From Bacteroidota bacterium (GTDB lineage: Bacteria; Spirochaetota; Spirochaetia; JABMQR01), in assembly GCA_013202335.1 (NCBI GenBank), contig JABMQR010000262.1:1-50709 (forward strand): a DNA stretch of 50,709 bases, in the 5' to 3' direction. Position 1 is the stretch's first letter; each line of letters starts with the position of its first letter. The position numbers and the translations under genes are program-made. This document shows, in pieces, positions 7,382-16,045 of this stretch. The notes beneath the pieces were generated by a model. The model saw nothing but the letters and a program-made list of their open reading frames with translations. It had not been told where the DNA came from and made no database searches.

Positions 7382-8362
7382 ATGAGTATGAATGAATTAT
7401 TATCCGTATCAGACCTGGAACTCTCTTTTAGGAAAGGGAAAAAATACTTTACTGCTATTGAACAGATATCATTTTCTATCAAACGCGGTGAAACAGTAGG
7501 CCTGGTAGGGGAATCCGGCTGCGGTAAAAGTGTTACGGCCTATACGCTTATGAATATGCTTCCTCCAAAATCATCAATGACCGGTAATATACTTTTTACC
7601 GATAAAAATAATAAGAAGTATCAAATATCAGAACTTAATCCAGCTGGAAAGGAGATGCAGAGTATACGGACAGGTGAAATTGGTATGATTTACCAGGAGC
7701 CTATGTCATCTCTAAATCCAGTCCATACTATCAACCACCAGATTAGCGAGGCGATTCTGGCTCACAACGATATTACCAAAAAAGAGGCTTCAGATAAGGT
7801 TGTCGAACTGCTTAGGTATGTTGGAATCAAGGATGCGGAAAAACGTTCCCGCCAGTATCCCCATCAGTTTTCCGGAGGGATGCGTCAGCGGGCAATGATA
7901 GCAATGGCTTTATCCTGCGATCCAAGCCTGCTTATTGCTGATGAGCCTACAACGGCTCTTGATGTGACCATTGAAGCACAGATATTGAGTCTCATCCGAG
8001 CCATCCAACAGGAACGTAATATGGCGATGCTGCTCATTTCCCACGATTTGGGCGTAATTGGGCAGATGTCGGATAGGATTATGGTGATGTATGCCGGGCA
8101 TATCGTTGAGGAAAGTACATCTCAGGAGTTGTTTGAGGATCCGCTCCACCCCTACACAAAAGACCTTATTCACGCTCGACCGGCTTTGGGCAGTAAAGAA
8201 AAACTCTATGAGATACCGGGAACAGTTCCATCAATCGGGGAACGTGGGAAAGGATGCCTTTTTGCCGGGCGTTGCAGTAAAGCCATGGATATCTGTTTTG
8301 AAAAAAATCCTCCCAATTTCTATCGGGGAGAAAGAGGAGTTAAATGCTGGCTTTATGAATAA
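7382..8362 (+). CDS. Opp/Dpp-type ABC transporter ATP-binding protein (OppD-like)
   Basis: A 326-residue ATPase that powers uptake through the permeases encoded downstream. Walker A is GESGCGKS (43-50), the signature is FSGGMRQR, Walker B is LLIADEPT, and the H-loop is in ISHDLG. The C-terminal oligopeptide-type tail carries the usual cysteines (GCLFAGRCSKAMDICFE), which in this family can bind an iron-sulphur cluster. First gene of the cluster behind the promoter at 7260. Transporters of this class also import oligosaccharides, for example in Thermotogales and Archaea. With the downstream glycosidases, an oligosaccharide cargo is the better guess here. ATG 7388 is an alternative start. Confidence 0.92.
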   Translation: MSMNELLSVSDLELSFRKGKKYFTAIEQISFSIKRGETVGLVGESGCGKSVTAYTLMNMLPPKSSMTGNILFTDKNNKKYQISELNPAGKEMQSIRTGEIGMIYQEPMSSLNPVHTINHQISEAILAHNDITKKEASDKVVELLRYVGIKDAEKRSRQYPHQFSGGMRQRAMIAMALSCDPSLLIADEPTTALDVTIEAQILSLIRAIQQERNMAMLLISHDLGVIGQMSDRIMVMYAGHIVEESTSQELFEDPLHPYTKDLIHARPALGSKEKLYEIPGTVPSIGERGKGCLFAGRCSKAMDICFEKNPPNFYRGERGVKCWLYE

Positions 8363-9371
8363 TGCTATGAATAATGAAATTCTGACAGTTAAGAACCTCT
8401 GTAAAAACTTTGAGATTCCCCAAGGATCTTTCAAAAAGTCAAAAACCTTACGTGCTGTTAATGACGCCACTTTTACGATCTCACGTGGACACACATTAGG
8501 GGTTGTCGGAGAGACGGGCTGTGGGAAGACGACTCTGGCGAGAACAATTATCCGTTTGCATAAACCAGACAGCGGATCAATAGTTTTTAACTCGAGCCGA
8601 CGTGGACAGTTTGATTTGGCACAAATTGCGGTAAAAGACCTGCGGGCGGTAAGACCTTCTCTCCAGTATGTGTTTCAGGACCCATATTCATCTCTTAATC
8701 AGCGTATGAATATCAGGAATGTCATATGTGAACCTCTCATGGTTCAGAAAAAAAATTCTAAACAGGAAATGACTGAAAAAGCGGTTTTTTATCTGGAAAA
8801 AGTTGGATTGAATGGAGATATGCTGCAGAGGTATCCGCATGAGTTTTCGGGAGGGCAGCGGCAGCGTATTGTTCTGGCTCGGGCTCTTATTCTGGAACCG
8901 GAAATTCTCTTCTGTGATGAACCGGTTTCGGCATTGGATGTGGCCTCTCAGGCAAAAACCCTAAATCTATTTAAGGATCTTGCAGATGAGTTTGGGCTGA
9001 CATATATGTTCATAGCCCATGATCTGAGCGTTGTGCAGTATGTCAGTGATTGGATTGTGGTCATGTATTTAGGGAAAATTGTCGAATATGGTTCAGCTAG
9101 CCAGATATATCGAGATCCAAAACATCCATATACTGAACTGCTGCTCAAGTCTATTCCCAATGTGGGGAAAGAGGTTATAGCTAAAAAGGATATAAGCGAA
9201 CTGGAATCCGAGGCACCGGATGTGGGGTGTGTATTTAGATCCAGATGTATATATAAGAAGGATATTTGCTCAACAATATCACCAGAAAAAATTAATACTG
9301 CAGATCAATCATGGTCCATGTGTCATTTTACAAAAGATCTTAAACTTCAGGGTCTACCTGGAGAAAATTAA
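8355..9371 (+). CDS. Opp/Dpp-type ABC transporter ATP-binding protein (OppF-like)
   Basis: Second ATPase of the importer, 338 residues. Walker A is GETGCGKT, the Q-loop is YVFQDPYSSLNQRM, the signature is FSGGQRQR and Walker B is ILFCDEPVSALD. The tail again holds spaced cysteines (GCVFRSRCIYKKDIC). ATG 8355 overlaps the end of the preceding gene by 8 nt, which implies translational coupling; ATG 8367 is an alternative. OppD/OppF pairs work as a heterodimer on the cytosolic face of the membrane. Confidence 0.9.
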   Translation: MNNAMNNEILTVKNLCKNFEIPQGSFKKSKTLRAVNDATFTISRGHTLGVVGETGCGKTTLARTIIRLHKPDSGSIVFNSSRRGQFDLAQIAVKDLRAVRPSLQYVFQDPYSSLNQRMNIRNVICEPLMVQKKNSKQEMTEKAVFYLEKVGLNGDMLQRYPHEFSGGQRQRIVLARALILEPEILFCDEPVSALDVASQAKTLNLFKDLADEFGLTYMFIAHDLSVVQYVSDWIVVMYLGKIVEYGSASQIYRDPKHPYTELLLKSIPNVGKEVIAKKDISELESEAPDVGCVFRSRCIYKKDICSTISPEKINTADQSWSMCHFTKDLKLQGLPGEN

Positions 9372-9385
9372 TAAAGGAGTTTATT

Positions 9386-11302
9386 ATGAAAAAACTGCTA
9401 ACTTTCTTGGTTCTCTGTTCATTGGTCTTCAGCGTTATGGCTGCAGGGCAGAGTGAAGCTTCAACAGAGATGCAGACGGCTGCAACAGAGATGGAATCCC
9501 CAATGCTTGCAGAGCAAGTTGCGGCTGGTAATCTTCCCTCTGTTGAAAAGCGGCTTCCTAAAAACCCGGTTATTGTAATGGGAGAGGAAATTGGAACTTA
9601 CGGAGGTGATTTGTATGTTGCTACAACCAATCCTATCAGCTTCAATGAGTCTTTAGATTTAATTGGCTTTGAGCCACCTCTCTGGCTCGACCCCCAATCA
9701 AATCTTGAACCGAATGTATTTGCTGCATGGGAGCATACGGAGGATTTTAAGGTATGGACTTTTCACTTCCGTGAAGGAATGAAATGGTCAGACGGGGATG
9801 CATTTGATGCAGATGACTTGATGTTCTGGTGGGATTATGAAGTTAATTATCCAGATTTAACAAGCAGCATCTACATGGCAGAGTTCCTTAATGCAACTGT
9901 GGAAAAAATTGATGATCTCACAGTTCGTTGGACTTTTAACAACGAAGTCTACCCAAACTTTGAATATACACTTGCAACCCAGTTTGGTTACCTTGGCTGG
10001 TTTTTCCACCCATCACACTATGCAAAACAGTTTCATCCGGAATTTGTATCTGAAGAAAAACTGGCAGAACTGCGTGAAGCAAATGATGTTAAAACCAATA
10101 AGGATCTCTATCGTTTAAAGGTTAGCAACTGGTCCGTTTTCCGAAAGAATCCCGGCATGCCGACTATTGCACCTTACGAAATTGTCAAAAAAACTGATGA
10201 AATGTCTGAATGGACAAGAAACCCCTACTATTGGAAGGTCGATGCTGAAGGACGACAGCTGCCTTATATCGACAAACTGGTTTTCAAAGGTGTAGGCTCC
10301 TCTGAAACTCTACAGGGGCAGGTCATTTCCGGACAATCAGATTTTGCTTCCTGGATTACCAAATTAAGTGACTATACAGTTTACAAAGAGAATGAGGAAC
10401 GTGGTGGTTATAAAACACTACTCTGGCAGGATGCCACTTCATCAGAAGTAAACTACTTTTTCAACCAGACTATTGATGATCCGATCTTCAGGGAACTTTT
10501 CCAAAAAGATGAATTTCGCCAGGCTATGTCTATTGCAATCGACAGGGATGAAATTAATAAGGTTATATATTTTGGACAGGCAGATCCGGTTCAGTTTACT
10601 GTCAATAAAAATGATGCCGCTTTCAACGAAGAGTGGATCACCAGTTTTGCTGAGTTCGATCTTGAGACGGCTGGTAAAATGCTAGATGCAATCGGTGCAA
10701 AAATGGGAACAGATGGGCTCAGAACTTATAAAGGTGAGAAGCTCGAATTCCTGATTATGTACTGGCCGGAAGAACCGGAAACAAAGACCCAGATTACTGA
10801 AATGATTAGAACACAGTGGAGGAAGGTTGGTGTTGACTTGATAATCAAACCAATAGATGACCGTGCAGCTGCCATGGATGCTCTTTCTGCTAATACATTC
10901 CATTTAACAAACTGGAACGGACGAGCACTTCCATTTCAGTGGTCAACAGGGTTTGGATACCTGCCATCAGATCAGGTAAGCTTTGGACCAGCATGGGGTT
11001 ATTATGAAAATCCCGATCCGACAAGTGATACTTACGATCTTCGTGAAGAGCCGCCAGTATGGTTGCAGAATCTTTATAATATTATGGATGAAATCAGGGT
11101 AACTACTGATACTGCAAGAAAAGCGGATTTAAGCGAACAACTTTGGGCAGCTCAGGCAGAGAAAGTGCTTGTAATTGGAACCGTTGGATATCCACCTAAA
11201 CCAATTATCATTCGTGAAAATCTTGGAAATGTTCCTGAGGACGCTGAATGGGGCGATCTATGGTTCCATAGATACCACCCGGAAATTCTTTTCCTGAAAT
11301 AG
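9386..11302 (+). CDS. Family 5 extracellular solute-binding protein
   Basis: A 638-residue periplasmic binding protein of the Opp/Dpp type (SBP family 5). It starts with a signal peptide (KKLLTFLVLCSLVFSVMAA) followed by GQSEA, a pattern common in spirochaetal binding proteins. The only cysteine lies inside the hydrophobic core and is not in a lipobox, so cleavage by signal peptidase I is expected. The WTFHFREGMKWSDGDAFDADD stretch near residue 130 is the family's usual signature. It is longer than typical peptide binders (about 530-600), as seen in sugar-binding relatives. ATG 9386 is preceded by AAAGGAG. Expected to deliver the cargo to the two permeases encoded next. Confidence 0.92.
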   Translation: MKKLLTFLVLCSLVFSVMAAGQSEASTEMQTAATEMESPMLAEQVAAGNLPSVEKRLPKNPVIVMGEEIGTYGGDLYVATTNPISFNESLDLIGFEPPLWLDPQSNLEPNVFAAWEHTEDFKVWTFHFREGMKWSDGDAFDADDLMFWWDYEVNYPDLTSSIYMAEFLNATVEKIDDLTVRWTFNNEVYPNFEYTLATQFGYLGWFFHPSHYAKQFHPEFVSEEKLAELREANDVKTNKDLYRLKVSNWSVFRKNPGMPTIAPYEIVKKTDEMSEWTRNPYYWKVDAEGRQLPYIDKLVFKGVGSSETLQGQVISGQSDFASWITKLSDYTVYKENEERGGYKTLLWQDATSSEVNYFFNQTIDDPIFRELFQKDEFRQAMSIAIDRDEINKVIYFGQADPVQFTVNKNDAAFNEEWITSFAEFDLETAGKMLDAIGAKMGTDGLRTYKGEKLEFLIMYWPEEPETKTQITEMIRTQWRKVGVDLIIKPIDDRAAAMDALSANTFHLTNWNGRALPFQWSTGFGYLPSDQVSFGPAWGYYENPDPTSDTYDLREEPPVWLQNLYNIMDEIRVTTDTARKADLSEQLWAAQAEKVLVIGTVGYPPKPIIIRENLGNVPEDAEWGDLWFHRYHPEILFLK

Positions 11303-11315
11303 TTATTTATTTATA

Positions 11316-11342
11316 TGTACCCGTCTCATAAGGACGGGTACA
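11316..11342 (+). terminator. Stem-loop after the binding-protein gene (attenuator or mRNA stabiliser)
   Basis: TGTACCCGTC (11316-11325) pairs exactly with 11333-11342 over a 7-nt loop. No U-tract follows, so complete termination is unlikely. Such hairpins after binding-protein genes often protect the upstream message and keep its dose high. A second, larger dyad (CCCTCTGC at 11351-11358 with 11389-11396) lies just before the permease start. Confidence 0.55.
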
Positions 11343-11412
11343 CGGATGGCCCCTCTGCACGATATCGGGATGCTCAAATTTCGGCTCGGCAGAGGGTTGC
11401 TTATGGAAGCGT

Positions 11413-12423
11413 ATGAAAATCGAAATATTATTTTATATTGCCAAACGCATTCTCCTTATGATTCCTACTCTCTTTTTTATCTCAATTATCTCTTTTATGG
11501 TAATTGAGCTTCCTCCAGGTGATTTTACAGAGTATCTTCTTAAGGCGTATAATATAAACAATCGCGTTGAAGAGGCGAAAATCCGGGCAGAACTTCAGGA
11601 AGAGTATGGATTGGGAGAGAATGTAACGGTTCGGTATTATAAGTGGATGAATAATTTCTTTCACCTCGATCTGGGCCGTTCATATGTGTACAGCGAGTCG
11701 GTATCTAAACTGATCCTCTCAAAACTTGGGCTGACTGTGATAATAAGTATCTTCACTATCCTGTTTACGTGGATAGTCTCTATCCCAATTAGTATATACA
11801 GCGCGGTGAAGCAGTATTCGGTGGGGGATTATGTGTTTACCTTTGTGGGTTTCATCGGGTTGGCGATCCCAAACTTCTTTCTGGCTCTAATTCTCATGTA
11901 TTTTGGTTATTCTGTCTTTAACATACCTATAGGAGGCCTTTTTTCGCGTGAATTTTCTATGGCGGCCTGGAGTTTTGCTAAGTTTATTGACATGTTGAAA
12001 CATCTATGGGTTCCAGTCGTGGTGATTGGTACTGCCGGAACAGCTCAGATGATAAGATTGCTGCGTTCGATGATCCTGGACGAGTTGAAAAAGGATTATG
12101 TACGAACAGCACGTGCAAAAGGATTATCAGAACTGAAAATATTATTTCATCATCCGCTAAGGGTGGCACTGCTGCCGATTATAAGTACTATCGGCTGGAT
12201 GCTTCCTGCGGTTATTTCTGGTGATGCAATCACTTCGCAAGTGCTGGATTTACCAACCACGGGACCGCTCCTGCTTCAAGCCCTGGCACAGCAGGACACC
12301 TATCTGGCGGGCAGCTTTCTCTTTATGGTTAGTATTCTTACAGTTATCGGAACGTTGATTTCTGACATAGCACTTGTTTGGGTTGATCCGCGTATCTCCC
12401 TAACGGAATCGAAATCAATATAG
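11413..12423 (+). CDS. ABC transporter permease, OppB/DppB type
   Basis: A 336-residue inner-membrane permease with an N-terminal membrane segment, a periplasmic stretch and about five C-terminal segments (BPD_transp_1). The EAA loop, which docks the ATPase, is visible as YVRTARAKGLSELKILFHH. The N-terminus (AKRILLMIPTLFFISIISFM) matches the DppB leader domain. The ribosome-binding site is weak (GGAAG at 11405-11409), possibly because the start region is partly held in the upstream dyad. It pairs with the next permease to form the channel. Confidence 0.92.
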   Translation: MKIEILFYIAKRILLMIPTLFFISIISFMVIELPPGDFTEYLLKAYNINNRVEEAKIRAELQEEYGLGENVTVRYYKWMNNFFHLDLGRSYVYSESVSKLILSKLGLTVIISIFTILFTWIVSIPISIYSAVKQYSVGDYVFTFVGFIGLAIPNFFLALILMYFGYSVFNIPIGGLFSREFSMAAWSFAKFIDMLKHLWVPVVVIGTAGTAQMIRLLRSMILDELKKDYVRTARAKGLSELKILFHHPLRVALLPIISTIGWMLPAVISGDAITSQVLDLPTTGPLLLQALAQQDTYLAGSFLFMVSILTVIGTLISDIALVWVDPRISLTESKSI

Positions 12424-12433
12424 GAGCCTTGTC

Positions 12434-13501
12434 ATGTTAAATCCGCATTCACCAATAGTACTCATGACGAGACGTTTTTTGAGGCACAAGGTTGCTGTAA
12501 TCTCGTTGATTCTTCTGCTGGTCTTTTATCTTGGATCAATATTTGCGCCGTTTATTGCTCCCTATAACACAGAGAGTATTAACACTGATATGCTTTATAC
12601 TCCGCCGGCAAAGGTTGGATTGGATTGGAACGGTCTTTTTGTTTATCAATATGAACATACAATTGATAAAGAAACATTCAAGAATATATATGTTGTCGAT
12701 AAGTCGCAGAAAATAAGGCTCAAGCTATTTCAAACGGGTCAAGAGTATAAATTTTTCGGTAAAAAAATGTCCCTGCATCTTATTCAGCCTGAAGGAGATT
12801 ATCCCTTTTTCCTATTTGGCTCTGACGGAATGGGACGCGATTTGCTTTCCCGTATATTGTACGGCAGCCGGATCTCGCTAACAGTTGGCCTTATAGGCAT
12901 TGCTATAAGTTTGGTCTTGGGGCTGATTATAGGCGGGATATCGGGATTTATAGGCGGCTTTCTGGATTCAGTAGTTCAGAGAGTAATTGAGGCGATCATC
13001 AGCATCCCTACGATTCCTCTGTGGATGAGTTTGTCAGTAATTTTGCCATATAACTGGTCTCCGTTAAAGATTTATTTTGGGATTACCATATTACTCTCCC
13101 TAGTCGGCTGGACAACTATTGCCCGAGTAACCCGCAGTAAATTTTTGGCATTACGATCAGAGGATTTTGTTTCAGCATCAATTACGTTTGGAGCTGGAAA
13201 TTTCTGGATTATCACCAAGCATCTTATCCCTTCGTTTATGAGTTATGTTATAGTTACTGCTTCACTCATGGTGCCGACTATGATCCTCGGTGAAACGGGT
13301 CTTAGTTTTCTCGGATTAGGGTTGCGTGATCCGGTAGTAAGTTGGGGAACCTTGCTAAATGGAGCTCAAAAAATTACAGTTATTGCATTATACCCCTGGT
13401 TGATGCTGCCGGGTTTATTCGTGATTATTGTTATTTTGGCTTATAACTTTGTAGGTGATGGGCTGCGTGATGCTGCAGATCCGTATAGCGATTTAGACTA
13501 A
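12434..13501 (+). CDS. ABC transporter permease, OppC/DppC type
   Basis: A 355-residue permease. After the first membrane segment there is a large extracytoplasmic insert (residues about 40-135) ending in FLFGSDGMGRDLLSRILYGS, the hallmark of OppC-type proteins. The EAA loop reads DFVSASITFGAGNFWIITKH. The insert is longer than in standard DppC, as in some oligosaccharide transporters of this class. It starts 10 nt after the preceding stop with AGGAG in front. A 92-nt gap then leads to the first enzyme-like gene of the cluster. Confidence 0.92.
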   Translation: MLNPHSPIVLMTRRFLRHKVAVISLILLLVFYLGSIFAPFIAPYNTESINTDMLYTPPAKVGLDWNGLFVYQYEHTIDKETFKNIYVVDKSQKIRLKLFQTGQEYKFFGKKMSLHLIQPEGDYPFFLFGSDGMGRDLLSRILYGSRISLTVGLIGIAISLVLGLIIGGISGFIGGFLDSVVQRVIEAIISIPTIPLWMSLSVILPYNWSPLKIYFGITILLSLVGWTTIARVTRSKFLALRSEDFVSASITFGAGNFWIITKHLIPSFMSYVIVTASLMVPTMILGETGLSFLGLGLRDPVVSWGTLLNGAQKITVIALYPWLMLPGLFVIIVILAYNFVGDGLRDAADPYSDLD

Positions 13502-13593
13502 TTGCAATAAACCAATTCTGATCTGGATTGAAGTTGGTAACCGCAGGAACATAATTAGATACAAGAATATTATAGTTAATAGGAATAAGCAGC

Positions 13594-15981
13594 ATGAGTA
13601 AATATCTAAAAATAAGATCATTGACTACAGGATATACTTTTACTCCAGGCCCTTACATCGTGCCGGAAGGAGAAGGGATTGTCGTTTCCGGGTCAGATTT
13701 CATTATTGATGGCAATGGTGCCAGTTTTGTATCTCAATTTGATCAAAATGAACCGCTTCCAGTAAACAAGAAAGTGTTTTCTGCCGGAGGACTCATTGTT
13801 CCCGGAATTCATTATTTACACAGTAAACGATTTGAACCGGAAAAGGTGTTTCCCTTTGTGGGAGATGCTGAAATCATATGTTCAGTTCAGTTTAGCTACC
13901 TTGGAGATATTGATGCTCTTTCGTTCTTTCTCAAAGAGCGTGATTGTGATGAGCTCAGAAAGGTAGATAATTTCAGGCAAGTGGAAAATGGGAACTTCCC
14001 CCGGTATACAGGGGAACTCAGCATAACTAAAATTCAGAATCAGTTTTCATTTGTTCTCCAGGTTACTGTTGGCAATAATGAACGAGTTATTGTTGATGAT
14101 ATAACAGTTACAGCTGCTGACGGCACTATCCTTTGGGAGGCAGATCCAGATGATCATTTAGGAAACTGCTATAATATAGGGTTTTCAATTTATAATCCGG
14201 CTAAGTATACCGAGTATAGAGGTACGGCAATTCGAATGGAGAATTGCCGTAATATTACCTTGCGTAATTTTTCGGCTAAAGGGTTTTCTACCGGCTTGAT
14301 TATGAAGAATTGTGAAAACTGTACTATTGAGGGCAATGATTTTTCTGAAAACTACAATGATACAGAATATGGATGGGGTGACGGGATAGTGGAGTATGGA
14401 GGAATTATCCTGAAGGATTCCCACCATAATATTCTATTGAGTAATCGTGCTGATAAAGTTTGGAATGGTCTTTCACTCACCCGCAGTAATGGAAATTTTG
14501 TGAGAAATAATACTATGTCGTACTGCTCAAATGTATGCTTGAAAATGAGTAATGCCTGTGATAATGCGATAGAAGATAATAACTTCTCCTGGGGGTTGAG
14601 GATTTACTCCGGTGAGGTGCATGCCCGTGATTCTGTTTCCTGCCTGATGGAGAATGGATCAAATCGTAATGTGATTTCCCGCAACGATTTTTCTTATGGT
14701 GGTGATGGAATCTTTATTCGGGTGCTGAATCACTGGTGCTCTATAGATAATCGCTTTATTGATAACAACTGTTCGCATGCCAATAATAATGCCATTGAAG
14801 CATGGTCGCCGCGAAACTACTATGAAGGCAATAATGCCAGTGATTCGAGTTATGGATTCTGGTTGGGCGGCTCGGATGAGACTGTGCTTCTAAACAACAT
14901 TGTTAATAAAAATGGTGGTGCGTTTCAGAATGCGCCTGAACATTTTGGAAATGCCGGAATTTCTGTAGTAAACGGTTCTGCTGAAGGGATAATCATGCGT
15001 AGTAATGAGTTGCGTGATAATCATGGTCCGGGATTTGCCCTGGGCTGTGAAGCTCCAATGCGCTCAGCCCATTGGTTGATAGTAAACAACCGGATTCACT
15101 CAACCAGGAATGACGACCGTGGTTATCGGGGAAATGCTTTTTATCTCTATAAGAGTGAACACATCGATATAATCAACAATTTACTGCAGAATATTGCGGG
15201 AAGTGATCTGGTAACCGGGCAGGGAGTCTCACATATTGAATACCAAAGTAATGCAGATTCCGATGCTGGAGAATTGCTGCCTGACCCAACTATTCTTGCC
15301 CATTCAAATTGGACGCAGGGAGAAACAATCAATCTTGCAGTCGAAGGGGCTGAAGAAGATCCTCGCTGGTTTGTTGATGGTAAAGAATATTGTGGGTATG
15401 AGGCAAAATTCATCCTGGATGAACCACGATTTTACCGAGCCTTCTTTCATGCCCGAAAGCAGTTGGGCTGGCATAATTTCTACCTGCTTCCGGCTGGAAG
15501 ATATATTACAGCTGAAGGAGCCAAAGAGGGATTTTATCGTGGTGTGACCGGAATATCCGGGGAAGCCGATTTTTACCGTGCTGTTTGCAACTCTGCAGAA
15601 ATCACTATTGATCTAAAGTGGGAATCAGAAATTTCTTTTTCAAAGAATTCCTTTGGAATATTTGTGCTCTTTAATCATGAAGCTGAATTAAGTGGGAAAG
15701 GACGTCAGCTGACCTTTGTCTTTCACTCTGAAAATGGGGATGCAACTTTCAAGATGCAGTATCCTGCGCAAGGTGGATTTGTACGTAGTGATCAACGCTA
15801 CGAGTTTTCTTTTTTTTCAATGTTAGGAACCAATGAATACCCTGAGGTTTCACGAACTGAAAGTTTTAACCCATCTCAAGTGGAGGGTGTATCAATTACA
15901 GCGAAAGCCGACAATGCAGGTATGGGTGAGTTAATTCTTGACTATCCAGTTGTTTGTGCGATTTCTGAAGATTGTAATTAG
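13594..15981 (+). CDS. Right-handed parallel beta-helix protein, no signal peptide
   Basis: A 795-residue protein. Residues about 210-560 form successive turns rich in Asn, such as NCENCTIEGNDFSENYNDTE and NRNVISRNDFSYGGDGIF, the pattern of PbH1/NosD-type right-handed beta-helix proteins. This fold carries carbohydrate lyases, epimerases and hydrolases. The N-terminal part (YIVPEGEGIVVSGSDFIID) resembles the capping strand. The C-terminal about 230 residues look like beta-sandwich domains. There is no signal peptide, so it should act in the cytosol with the other enzymes. No catalytic set could be assigned. The start has only a weak ribosome-binding site. Confidence 0.75.
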   Translation: MSKYLKIRSLTTGYTFTPGPYIVPEGEGIVVSGSDFIIDGNGASFVSQFDQNEPLPVNKKVFSAGGLIVPGIHYLHSKRFEPEKVFPFVGDAEIICSVQFSYLGDIDALSFFLKERDCDELRKVDNFRQVENGNFPRYTGELSITKIQNQFSFVLQVTVGNNERVIVDDITVTAADGTILWEADPDDHLGNCYNIGFSIYNPAKYTEYRGTAIRMENCRNITLRNFSAKGFSTGLIMKNCENCTIEGNDFSENYNDTEYGWGDGIVEYGGIILKDSHHNILLSNRADKVWNGLSLTRSNGNFVRNNTMSYCSNVCLKMSNACDNAIEDNNFSWGLRIYSGEVHARDSVSCLMENGSNRNVISRNDFSYGGDGIFIRVLNHWCSIDNRFIDNNCSHANNNAIEAWSPRNYYEGNNASDSSYGFWLGGSDETVLLNNIVNKNGGAFQNAPEHFGNAGISVVNGSAEGIIMRSNELRDNHGPGFALGCEAPMRSAHWLIVNNRIHSTRNDDRGYRGNAFYLYKSEHIDIINNLLQNIAGSDLVTGQGVSHIEYQSNADSDAGELLPDPTILAHSNWTQGETINLAVEGAEEDPRWFVDGKEYCGYEAKFILDEPRFYRAFFHARKQLGWHNFYLLPAGRYITAEGAKEGFYRGVTGISGEADFYRAVCNSAEITIDLKWESEISFSKNSFGIFVLFNHEAELSGKGRQLTFVFHSENGDATFKMQYPAQGGFVRSDQRYEFSFFSMLGTNEYPEVSRTESFNPSQVEGVSITAKADNAGMGELILDYPVVCAISEDCN

Positions 15982-16045
15982 GGAGTACAATGTTTCAGTC
16001 GCATATGCATAAAAATAGGAAAATGTTAATGGAGTGGATTGAACT

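Noticed and set aside
9386..9460. Lipoprotein signal for the solute-binding protein
   Set aside because: The only cysteine in the signal is inside the hydrophobic core and is not followed by a mature lipoprotein start; the AAGQSEA region fits signal peptidase I.
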